From NCBI GenBank assembly GCA_032122355.1, contig JAUMCS010000083.1:1-8991 (forward strand): a stretch of DNA of 8,991 bases, read 5' to 3'. The DNA is from RFTU01 sp032122355 (GTDB lineage Bacteria; Pseudomonadota; Gammaproteobacteria; Burkholderiales; Burkholderiaceae_C). Positions 1 through 6,111 of this stretch are shown here, piece by piece. The notes under the pieces are model-generated. The model had not been told where the DNA came from and made no database searches. It worked only from the letters and a program-made list of their open reading frames with translations. Position numbers and translations under genes: made by a program. Each line of letters starts with the position of its first letter. Within the stretch, counting starts at the first letter, position 1.

Positions 1-44
1 GTGTAGCGCTCTAATTCCCTTTTGCTCATTTGAACCAGATCCAT
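1..44 (-). CDS. 5' end of a possible IS transposase (partial, runs off the left edge)
   Basis: Read on the minus strand, an open frame begins at ATG 44-42 and encodes MDLVQMSKRELERYT before leaving the window. A G-rich stretch at 51-56 lies 6 nt upstream and could serve as ribosome-binding site. The frame stays open upstream to another ATG at 74-72, which would add MSSWKDGGHC. The 'MSKREL.R' opening resembles the N-terminus of transposases grouped as ISNCY, which start with a similar segment before a helix-turn-helix. This is recalled family resemblance over only 15-25 residues, so the assignment is tentative. The short repeats just upstream at 65-114 fit the end of an insertion sequence. It could also be a chance frame. 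Confidence 0.4.
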   Translation of the reverse strand, partial: MDLVQMSKRELERY

Positions 45-64
45 GCAATGCCCCCCATCTTTCC

Positions 65-114
65 AAGAGGACATTCTTATCTGGCGCATACCTACTTAAA
101 AGCGGACATTTCTA
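65..114. repeat. Pair of 15-bp direct repeats, possible IS end
   Basis: AAGAGGACATTCTTA (65-79) and AAGCGGACATTTCTA (100-114) match at 12 of 15 positions and lie 35 bp apart. The inner copy overlaps the upstream ATG of the partial transposase-like frame. Several insertion-sequence families carry repeated transposase-binding sites at their ends, and this spacing next to a transposase-like start fits that. The exact IS boundary is not visible. Confidence 0.45.
94..109 (-). repeat. Left copy of a 16-bp motif also found at 8895-8910
   Basis: Read on the minus strand this is ATGTCCGCTTTTAAGT. It matches the plus-strand sequence at 8895-8910 at 15 of 16 positions, so the two copies are inverted relative to each other across the window. 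It probably marks the terminus of the element whose transposase-like frame begins at position 44 or 74. Confidence 0.5.
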
Positions 115-140
115 AATTGCGGCCACATAAAAAATAAAAT

Positions 141-166
141 CTCGATTTTTACGCTAGAATATCGAG
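141..166 (+). promoter_or_regulatory. Probable promoter of tRNA-Pro with a dyad around the -10 box
   Basis: TAGAAT at 155-160 matches the sigma-70 -10 consensus at five of six positions and lies 12 nt before the mature tRNA 5' end. No good -35 is visible; the region around 132-137 is A-rich. CTCGAT (141-146) and ATCGAG (161-166) form a perfect 6-bp inverted repeat bracketing the -10 box. This could be an operator or chance. The promoter call rests mainly on the -10 match and its position. Confidence 0.45.
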
Positions 167-172
167 CTCAGT

Positions 173-249
173 CGGGGTGTAGCGCAGCCTGGTAGCGCAC
201 TTGCATGGGGTGCAAGGGGTCGCGAGTTCGAATCCCGCCACCCCGACCA
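173..249 (+). tRNA. proL: tRNA-Pro (anticodon GGG)
   Basis: The 77-nt sequence folds as a cloverleaf. The acceptor stem CGGGGTG pairs with CACCCCG at 239-245. The D arm contains AGCCTGGTA. The anticodon stem CTTGC/GCAAG (200-204/212-216) encloses loop ATGGGGT with anticodon GGG at 207-209, which reads CCC and CCU. The T loop is TTCGAAT at 227-233. Discriminator A246 is followed by encoded CCA at 247-249. The T stem carries one A-C mismatch (A225 against C235). A GACCA-TTTTT-TGGTC palindrome at 245-259 gives a T-run just after the gene and may help 3' end formation. The symbol follows the E. coli name for tRNA-Pro(GGG). Confidence 0.96.
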
Positions 250-287
250 TTTTTTGGTCAGACTGACTAAGATTCAAAACCCTCATG

Positions 288-300
288 ATTCCGATGGAAT
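288..300 (-). terminator. Small hairpin at the metG stop, weak terminator candidate
   Basis: ATTCC (288-292) and GGAAT (296-300) form a 5-bp stem with a 3-nt loop that reaches the metG stop codon. In the metG direction it is followed by a short T-run about 9 nt further on. The stem is short and AT-containing, so this is at best a weak terminator. The 250-299 gap between tRNA-Pro and metG holds nothing else I can recognise. Confidence 0.22.
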
Positions 301-1967
301 TAATCCCTAGGGCTTTCAAATAAACCCTGTAATTCCTCTGGATTGATACGCTGTAGCAGGTGGCTATAAGTCCCAATGGTATGCGAACCCATGCGTTGCT
401 TAGCATCAGCAAATTGCAGCGGTGGGACTTTCAAAAAGGCTTCGACTTGGCTAGTAATTTGCGGCAATATCGGCTTGAGATAAATACTGAGCAGGCGAAA
501 GGCTTCAATACACGTTGAACAAACCGCATGCAGTTGCTCTTGTGCGGATTCTTGCTTGGCGAGTTCCCAGGGTTTGTGCTGATCCACATATTCATTGACA
601 GTATCTGAAAGGCGCATGATTTCTCGGGCGGCTTTAGCAAATTCGCGTTCGTCATAGAACTGCTGCACGTGGTCAGCTTGTGCTTGCAGTGATTCTATTA
701 AGGCCGCGCCCTCGTTACCAAGCTCTGCGCTGAGTTGGCTTTGAAAGCGTTTGCTAATAAAACCGGCAGTGCGGCTGGCAATATTCACATACTTGCCCAC
801 CAAGTCGGCATTCACGCGTTGGGCAAAATCGTCGGTATTGAAGTCAATATCTTCTACCTTAGATGATAATTTGGCGCAAAGGTAGTATCGCAGCCATTCA
901 GGGTTAAAGCCCAGTTCAAGGTAGCGCAGCGGACTGATGCCAGTGCCGCGGCTTTTACTCATTTTTTCGTTATTGACGGTAAGGTGCCCATGTACGTGAA
1001 CGGCTTTGGGTACTTTGCGGCCGCTAAAGTACAGCATGGCGGGCCAAAATAAGGTGTGAAACGTCACAATATCTTTGCCAATAAAGTGTACTTGCTCGCG
1101 ATCGGGGTCGGCTAAGTAGGGTGTGAAGTCTTGGCCTTTGCGTGCCAGGCAATTTTTGAGCGAGGCCAAATAGCCGATGGGGGCATCTAACCACACGTAA
1201 AAGTACTTGTTAGGGGCATCGGGTATGGCAATGCCAAAGTAAGGGGCATCACGGCTGATATCCCAGTCATTGAGGCGGCTTTGCCCGTTGTCATCGGGTT
1301 CTAGCCATTCATTGATTTTATTGAGCACCTCTGTGCCTATGGTGCCGCTGCGACACCATTGCTGCAAGTAGCTTAGGCAGCGCGGGTCTGAAAGCTTGAA
1401 AAAATAATGCTCACTGCTGCGCATCACGGGGGTAGCACCAGACAGGGCAGAATAAGGGGCAATTAGGTCAGTGGGTTGGTAAACGGCACCACAACTTTCG
1501 CAATTGTCGCCGTATTGATCCGCAGCACCGCAATGGGGGCATTGGCCTTTGATGAATCGATCCGGTAAGAACATACCCTTTTCAGGATCAAAAAACTGCT
1601 CAATAGAGCGAACCTCAATGAGGCCTTGCTGTTGCAATGCAAGGTAAATTTCTTGGGCGAGTACGTGATTTTCTGGTGAATCGGTACTGTCCCAATGGTC
1701 AAAAGCGATGTGAAAGCCTTCTAAGTAGGCCGGTCGGGTGGCGGCAATATCGGCCACGAACTGCTGCGGGGTTTTGCCCGCTTTGGCGGCTGCGATCATG
1801 ATGGGAGCGCCATGCGCATCGTCCGCGCAAACAAAATCAACATCCGACCCCATCATGCGCTGCGCACGCACCCATGTGTCGGCTTGGATGTATTCCATGA
1901 TGTGGCCAATATGAAATGCGCCATTGGCATAAGGAAGAGCAGTGGTAACAAAGAGTTTACGAGTCAT
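300..1967 (-). CDS. metG: Methionyl-tRNA synthetase, short form without the C-terminal tRNA-binding domain
   Basis: Cytoplasmic class I aminoacyl-tRNA synthetase that charges tRNA-Met with methionine using ATP. The start at 1967 gives 555 residues beginning MTRKLFVTTALPYANG, the canonical family N-terminus; ATG 1988 or TTG 1991 would add 7 or 8 residues with no better ribosome-binding site. The HIGH motif is at residues 19-22. A zinc knuckle has Cys143, Cys146, Cys156 and Cys159, the E. coli-type four-cysteine arrangement. KMSKS is at 335-339, followed by the helical anticodon-binding domain to about residue 550. E. coli MetG (677 residues) continues into a Trbp111-like dimerisation/tRNA-binding domain, which is absent here; the protein stops just after it reaches the linker. 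The gene is divergent from apbC, as metG and mrp are in E. coli and Pseudomonas, and it ends 50 bp from tRNA-Pro. Confidence 0.97.
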   Translation of the reverse strand: MTRKLFVTTALPYANGAFHIGHIMEYIQADTWVRAQRMMGSDVDFVCADDAHGAPIMIAAAKAGKTPQQFVADIAATRPAYLEGFHIAFDHWDSTDSPENHVLAQEIYLALQQQGLIEVRSIEQFFDPEKGMFLPDRFIKGQCPHCGAADQYGDNCESCGAVYQPTDLIAPYSALSGATPVMRSSEHYFFKLSDPRCLSYLQQWCRSGTIGTEVLNKINEWLEPDDNGQSRLNDWDISRDAPYFGIAIPDAPNKYFYVWLDAPIGYLASLKNCLARKGQDFTPYLADPDREQVHFIGKDIVTFHTLFWPAMLYFSGRKVPKAVHVHGHLTVNNEKMSKSRGTGISPLRYLELGFNPEWLRYYLCAKLSSKVEDIDFNTDDFAQRVNADLVGKYVNIASRTAGFISKRFQSQLSAELGNEGAALIESLQAQADHVQQFYDEREFAKAAREIMRLSDTVNEYVDQHKPWELAKQESAQEQLHAVCSTCIEAFRLLSIYLKPILPQITSQVEAFLKVPPLQFADAKQRMGSHTIGTYSHLLQRINPEELQGLFESPRD

Positions 1968-2042
1968 GCCGACTTTCTGTAATGTCATCAAGTTTGAGGG
2001 AAAATAGGCTTTGATTTTAGTTTCACTTCAACCCCCTTCAAC
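1968..2042. promoter_or_regulatory. Divergent metG/apbC promoter region
   Basis: This 75-bp AT-rich spacer separates the two divergent starts and must hold the signals for both unless transcription begins inside a gene. No convincing -35/-10 pair stands out on either strand. The minus strand has TTGAAG followed about 17 nt later by CCTATT, which is weak. A strong Shine-Dalgarno sequence is not obvious for either gene. Confidence 0.4.
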
Positions 2043-3155
2043 ATGAATAACCACTCTACTACTCACAGCCCATTAGAAACTGCCGTTCGACAGGCTATTC
2101 AGGGGCTAATTGACCCACACACCGGACTGCCCTTTGTGCAAGAGCGTGGCACGCAGGTCAGTTGCAACCCCACTGGCGTGGTGCATTTGCAAGTGCAGTT
2201 GGGCTACCCAGCCGTCAGCTATACACCCACCTTGCGGGCGTTAATGAACCATGCAATTGAAGCTGTGCCTGGGGTGAGTGGCGTGAATATCGATATCAAA
2301 ACAGAGATTGTGGCGCATGCGGTACAACGTGGAGTGGCATTATTGCCTCAGGTGAAAAATATTATTGCTGTTGCTTCAGGCAAGGGTGGCGTGGGTAAAA
2401 GCACAACCACTGTAAATTTGGCCCTGGCTTTAGCCGCCGAAGGGGCGAGAGTGGGTATTTTGGACGCCGATATTTATGGGCCTAGCCAGCCTATGATGAT
2501 GGGCTTGAGCGGTAAACCCGACACAGTGGATGGTAAAACCATGGAGCCCATGCAAAATCATGGTGTGCAAGTGATGTCGATTGGTTTTTTGGTGGCCGCC
2601 GATAACCCCATGATTTGGCGTGGACCCATGGCCACTCAAGCGCTTGAGCAGCTACTGCGGCAAACCCATTGGCAAGATTTAGATTACTTACTGGTGGATA
2701 TGCCACCAGGCACGGGAGACATCCAATTAACCCTGGCGCAGCGCGTGCCCTTGACTGGGGCGGTGATTGTAACCACACCACAAGATATTGCCTTGTTGGA
2801 TGCCAAACGTGGCTTAAAAATGTTTGAAAAAGTTGGTGTGCCGATTTTGGGTATTGTTGAAAATATGGCTGTGCATGTGTGTTCGGCTTGTGGTTACACT
2901 GAACATATTTTTGGTGCTGAGGGTGGGCAAAAAATGGCAGCTGAGTTTGGTGTGGATTATTTGGGCGCATTGCCCCTACGCCTATCGATACGCGAGCAAA
3001 CCGATGCGGGCCGCCCCACAGTGGTGAGCGAGCCCAATAGCGATGTAGCGCAGTTATACAAGCAAGTGGCACGCAAGATGGCGGTGAAAGTGGCGCAAAA
3101 GGCTAAGGATTATTCCAGCCGATTTCCCACCATTTCGGTTTCCGCCGAAACTTGA
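2043..3155 (+). CDS. apbC: Iron-sulfur cluster carrier ATPase ApbC/Mrp
   Basis: Cytosolic P-loop ATPase of the Mrp/NBP35 family that carries and delivers Fe-S clusters to apoproteins. It has 370 residues, the full bacterial length. Residues 10-95 form the MIP18/DUF59-like N-terminal domain. The deviant Walker A motif GKGGVGKST is at 113-121, DADIYGPS at 141-148, and the Walker B/switch II segment VDMPPGTGD at 218-226. Cys280 and Cys283 form the CxxC motif that bridges the cluster at the dimer interface. ATG 2043 is the first in-frame start and gives a normal N-terminus. dcd follows after 47 bp on the same strand, so co-transcription is likely. The metG-mrp-dcd neighbourhood matches the order I recall for Pseudomonas. 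Confidence 0.96.
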   Translation: MNNHSTTHSPLETAVRQAIQGLIDPHTGLPFVQERGTQVSCNPTGVVHLQVQLGYPAVSYTPTLRALMNHAIEAVPGVSGVNIDIKTEIVAHAVQRGVALLPQVKNIIAVASGKGGVGKSTTTVNLALALAAEGARVGILDADIYGPSQPMMMGLSGKPDTVDGKTMEPMQNHGVQVMSIGFLVAADNPMIWRGPMATQALEQLLRQTHWQDLDYLLVDMPPGTGDIQLTLAQRVPLTGAVIVTTPQDIALLDAKRGLKMFEKVGVPILGIVENMAVHVCSACGYTEHIFGAEGGQKMAAEFGVDYLGALPLRLSIREQTDAGRPTVVSEPNSDVAQLYKQVARKMAVKVAQKAKDYSSRFPTISVSAET

Positions 3156-3202
3156 GTTTACTCAGCACAGCATGATGGTTGAATAAGGATAAGGAACACC
3201 AA

Positions 3203-3772
3203 ATGAGTATTAAAAGCGACCGTTGGATACGGCAGATGGCAGAAAAGCACGGCATGATTGAGCCCTTTGAGCCTGGGCAAATTCGGCACGCTGCCAATGG
3301 CCAAAAAATTGTGAGTTATGGCACCAGCAGCTATGGCTACGACATACGCTGTGCGCCTGAGTTCAAGGTGTTTACCAACATATACAGCACGGTGGTTGAC
3401 CCCAAGGCTTTTGATGAAAAAAGTTTTGTCAACATTGAAAGCGATGTGTGTATTATTCCCCCCAACTCATTTGCTTTGGCACGAACGGTCGAGTACTTTC
3501 GCATACCGCGTAATGTGCTGACCATTTGCTTGGGTAAGAGCACCTATGCACGTTGCGGCATTATTGTGAATGTCACTCCTTTTGAGCCCGAATGGGAAGG
3601 CTATGTCACACTAGAGTTCAGTAATACCACACCTCTGCCCGCTAAAATCTACGCCGGCGAGGGGTGTGCGCAGGTGTTGTTTTTTGAAAGCGATGAGGTT
3701 TGTGAAACTTCCTATAAAGACCGTGGTGGCAAGTATCAAGGGCAGGTGGGTGTAACTCTGCCTAAAACCTAG
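3203..3772 (+). CDS. dcd: dCTP deaminase
   Basis: Cytosolic homotrimeric enzyme that deaminates dCTP to dUTP, feeding dUMP to thymidylate synthesis. The start at ATG 3203 has AAGGA at 3191-3195, 7 nt upstream, and gives the 189-residue protein beginning MSIKSDRWIRQMAEKHGMIE, as in Pseudomonas Dcd. A TTG at 3179 would add 8 residues and is unlikely. GKSTYARCG (111-119) is the nucleotide-binding motif, corresponding to GRSSLARLG in E. coli. VTLEFSN (135-141) includes Glu138, aligned with the catalytic Glu138 of E. coli. The C-terminal segment YKDRGGKYQGQ (171-181) is the lid that closes over the triphosphate. A bifunctional deaminase-dUTPase cannot be excluded from sequence alone, but the close match to Pseudomonas-type Dcd favours the simple deaminase. 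The gene converges on mltB with a 6-bp gap. Confidence 0.96.
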   Translation: MSIKSDRWIRQMAEKHGMIEPFEPGQIRHAANGQKIVSYGTSSYGYDIRCAPEFKVFTNIYSTVVDPKAFDEKSFVNIESDVCIIPPNSFALARTVEYFRIPRNVLTICLGKSTYARCGIIVNVTPFEPEWEGYVTLEFSNTTPLPAKIYAGEGCAQVLFFESDEVCETSYKDRGGKYQGQVGVTLPKT

Positions 3773-3790
3773 CCAGGGCTAGAAGGCAGA
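3757..3790. terminator. Two-part palindrome over the dcd and mltB stop codons
   Basis: The outer arms TCTGCCT (3757-3763) and AGGCAGA (3784-3790) are perfect reverse complements. The inner arms CTAGCC (3769-3774) and GGCTAG (3777-3782) are also perfect. The dcd stop TAG is at 3770-3772, and the mltB stop reads TAG on the minus strand at 3781-3779, one in each inner arm. The position between convergent genes suggests a shared bidirectional terminator. No T-run follows on either side, so a classical intrinsic terminator is not shown; an RNA 3' end-protecting hairpin is an alternative. Confidence 0.5.
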
Positions 3791-4912
3791 CTCTACCGCC
3801 TTGCGCACGGCTTGCCCAAGTTCAATGACGGCCAATGCATAGTAGCTTGACCAGTTGTAGCGAGTGACCGTGTAGAAATTTTGCGTGCCGGCAATGTAGC
3901 TTTTGGGTGCATCTGGCCCGTTTTCTAATTCCACCAAGGCCAGCATGCCCGAGTGCAGTTGCCCTTGGGCATCTAGCTTGGCACCTCGCTCTGCCATTTC
4001 AATGGCGCTGAAGCTGGGCTTGATATCGGGTTGCAGTAGTATTTGTAAATCGCTACCCGGCGCAGGCGGCGTGATGGCGTAGTGAGTGGGCAAGCCGCTT
4101 TCCCAGCCATGTGCAGAGATATAACGCGCCACACTGCCAATGGCATCGGCTGGGCTTGTGGTTAAATCAATGTGGCCATTTTGGTCAAAATCGGTGGCAA
4201 AGCGATTGATGCTGCTGGGCATGAATTGCGCTAGGCCGATGGCCCCAGCATACGAGCCTTTGATGGATGCAGGTTCGTATTGCTCTTGATGGCACCAGAT
4301 TAAGAATTGTTCTAGTTCAGTGGCGAAAAATGCGCTGCGATCACTGCGACCCGCGGGAAAATCAAAGCTGAGGGTGGCTAGGGCATCTAAAACGCGAAAA
4401 TTACCGGTGTGTCGCCCATAAAGTGTTTCTACGCCAATAATGCCCACGATCAATTCTGCCGGTACCCCCCAGCGTTTTTCGGCCTGTTCTAGCGAGTCAG
4501 CATGGGCCAGCCAGAACTTTTTACCGGCAGCAATTCGTTTGGGTTCAATAAAGCGGCCACGGTAGGTAGCCCAGTTTTTTGCGGTGCCGTTGGTGGGTGG
4601 CATGATTAACTGTGCAACGCTAGGTAGGTATTTGGCCTCACGCAGGGCATGCTTGGCCCATTCTGGCGGCCAGTTCTGGCGTTCACTAAGTTTAGTGGCA
4701 AAGGCCATGACATCGGCTCGTGAACCATATTGTATAGAGTCGGGCTCTGCATCTGATCGTATAGGGTGTACCTTCGTTGTCGTTGTTTTTTTGGGGTTTT
4801 TATCAGGGTTTTTCTGTGTGGCATAGGCATTGCTTAGGGCTAGACTAAAGGCTAAGCAAAAAGCCCCGGCCTTAAAGCATAACTGCTTGGGTGGAATGTG
4901 ACGTGAATTCAT
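3779..4912 (-). CDS. mltB: Periplasmic lytic murein transglycosylase, MltB family
   Basis: Cleaves the MurNAc-GlcNAc bond of peptidoglycan non-hydrolytically, forming 1,6-anhydromuropeptides, in the periplasm. The start at 4912 (377 residues, MNSRHIPPKQ) has AGGA at 4921-4924 with 8-nt spacing; the ATG at 4921 overlaps that site and is less likely. A signal peptide precedes a likely signal peptidase I cut after ALSNAYA (about residue 31). There is no lipobox cysteine, so the protein is probably soluble rather than a lipoprotein like E. coli MltB. The catalytic motif GVETLYGRHTG contains the acid/base Glu at residue 162, and KGSYAGAIGLAQFMPSS is the family signature near residue 222. DFDQNGHIDL resembles the EF-hand-like calcium loop of Slt35. 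The tail NFYTVTRYNWSSYYALAV is typical of the family. Confidence 0.93.
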   Translation of the reverse strand: MNSRHIPPKQLCFKAGAFCLAFSLALSNAYATQKNPDKNPKKTTTTKVHPIRSDAEPDSIQYGSRADVMAFATKLSERQNWPPEWAKHALREAKYLPSVAQLIMPPTNGTAKNWATYRGRFIEPKRIAAGKKFWLAHADSLEQAEKRWGVPAELIVGIIGVETLYGRHTGNFRVLDALATLSFDFPAGRSDRSAFFATELEQFLIWCHQEQYEPASIKGSYAGAIGLAQFMPSSINRFATDFDQNGHIDLTTSPADAIGSVARYISAHGWESGLPTHYAITPPAPGSDLQILLQPDIKPSFSAIEMAERGAKLDAQGQLHSGMLALVELENGPDAPKSYIAGTQNFYTVTRYNWSSYYALAVIELGQAVRKAVESAF

Positions 4913-5022
4913 CGGTTGCATCCTGTGCAGCGTAGGAGTGAGGCAAGAAAAATGGAACCCCTAGGAATTTGTTTAGAGGGGTTGGTTCTGTCATTATTTT
5001 GAGTATAAAGGTTGTTTTGGTT
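4913..5022 (+). promoter_or_regulatory. mltB/mscS divergent region and mscS leader, with inverted repeat and a 16-codon ORF
   Basis: AACCCCT (4956-4962) and AGGGGTT (4977-4983) form a perfect 7-bp inverted repeat with a 14-nt loop. GAACC (4955-4959) can alternatively pair with GGTTC (4984-4988), so two structures compete. A small ORF from ATG 4952 (MEPLGICLEGLVLSLF, stop TGA 5000-5002) has AGGAG about 13 nt upstream. Its stop overlaps a TTG (4999-5001) in the mscS frame. Promoters for the two divergent genes must lie here, but no clear boxes stand out. Confidence 0.35.
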
Positions 5023-6096
5023 GTGATCACTAGTTTTGATGACTGGCAGGAATTTCTGAGTGCACCACCAGAAGTACTGACGATTTCGTTTCTGAAAATT
5101 TTATTGCCTGTTGTTTTGGCCGTTTTGGGTGTACACATTGCGGTGCGTGCACTACGATATTATTTCCCCCATTCGCCCCGTGTTCGTTGGTTACAGCGTA
5201 TTTTGGGTTGGGGCCTGTGGTTGGGTATTGGCCTTTCGTTGACAGGGACATTACCTTGGCTTTTGGATGTTTTAGATAATATTCAGTGGCGTATCTCGGG
5301 GGTGAAATTTTCCTTGCGTACCGTGCTAGAAGGTGCTTTCACCACCTTGGTGGTGTTGGCTCTTTCGATTTGGTTGAGTAGTTTTATTGAAGGCCGGTTG
5401 TTATCGGCCGTTCATGTGGGCACTGATGCCAGCCGATTGTCATTGCGCAAAATGGCTGCCAATATGGTGCGGGCTATATTGCTGACGGTGGGTGTATTGC
5501 TGGCTTTGTCAGCCGTGGGTATACCGCTGACGGCCTTGAGCGTTTTTGGCGGCGCACTGGGTGTGGGTATCGGTTTGGGGCTACAAAAACTGGCGGCGAA
5601 CTATGTCAGTGGCTTTGTGATTCTGGCTGAACGATCTTTACGCATTGGTGACGTAGTGAAAATTGACCAGTTTGAGGGTCGTATTACCGATATTAAAACC
5701 CGCTACACCACCATACGCTCATTTACAGGGCGTGAATCGATTGTTCCTAACGAGTTATTACTCACGCAACGCATTGAAAATGCCACCTTGGCTGACACTC
5801 GGGTGTTGCTCAACTGTACGGTGCAGGTAGATGTCGCTACCGATATTGAGGCTTTGATGGCTCCGTTGCTAGCGTGTGTCAAGGCTGTACCCCGAGTATT
5901 GCATGACCCTGTCCCTGCCATACAGTTAAGTCAGTTTTTGGCGGAAGGCATGGAGCTCCAAATTTTATTCTGGATTGCAGACCCCGAAAATGGTCAGGGC
6001 AATGTAAGAAGTGATGTGAATCGGGCAATTCTCAGGTTATTGCGTGAATTGAACATCCCATTCCCCGTGGCTACTCGTGTGATACGTCAAAGTTAA
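5023..6096 (+). CDS. MscS-family mechanosensitive ion channel
   Basis: Inner-membrane channel of the small-conductance mechanosensitive family, which releases solutes upon hypo-osmotic shock. GTG 5023 gives 357 residues starting before DDWQEFLSAPP. Hydrophobic segments lie at about 22-42, 61-81, 100-120 and 150-166, followed by the pore helix. The pore segment FGGALGVGIGLGLQKLAANY (175-194) has the Gly/Ala packing pattern of MscS TM3. It is followed by FVILAERSLRIGDVVKID and by the beta-domain segment TTIRSFTGRESIVPNE, both diagnostic. The soluble C-terminal domain runs to residue 357. The start is uncertain: no in-frame ATG exists near the N-terminus, and TTG 4969, 4999 and 5017 are alternatives; AAAGG at 5007-5011 could serve 5017 or 5023. 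The TonB-like gene follows after 15 bp, so it heads a probable four-gene operon. Confidence 0.9.
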   Translation: MITSFDDWQEFLSAPPEVLTISFLKILLPVVLAVLGVHIAVRALRYYFPHSPRVRWLQRILGWGLWLGIGLSLTGTLPWLLDVLDNIQWRISGVKFSLRTVLEGAFTTLVVLALSIWLSSFIEGRLLSAVHVGTDASRLSLRKMAANMVRAILLTVGVLLALSAVGIPLTALSVFGGALGVGIGLGLQKLAANYVSGFVILAERSLRIGDVVKIDQFEGRITDIKTRYTTIRSFTGRESIVPNELLLTQRIENATLADTRVLLNCTVQVDVATDIEALMAPLLACVKAVPRVLHDPVPAIQLSQFLAEGMELQILFWIADPENGQGNVRSDVNRAILRLLRELNIPFPVATRVIRQS

Positions 6097-6111
6097 GGTG
6101 GTGCAAGGGCC

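Noticed and set aside
245..259. GACCA-TTTTT-TGGTC palindrome as a phage attachment site at the tRNA 3' end
   Set aside because: No integrase or second copy of the tRNA 3' end is seen in the window, so it is noted only as a possible tRNA 3' end signal.
149..412. Minus-strand frame across tRNA-Pro and the metG end
   Set aside because: It runs antisense through a well-supported tRNA gene and out of frame through metG.
2491..3072. 193-codon minus-strand open frame inside apbC
   Set aside because: It lies antisense to a clear apbC and has no recognisable domain; its residues look like a translation of the shadow strand.
3133..3164. Small hairpins near the apbC stop (TTTCGG/CCGAAA at 3133-3150; TGAG/CTCA at 3153-3164) as a terminator
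   Set aside because: Stems are short, one is inside the coding sequence, and no T-run follows; apbC and dcd are more likely co-transcribed.
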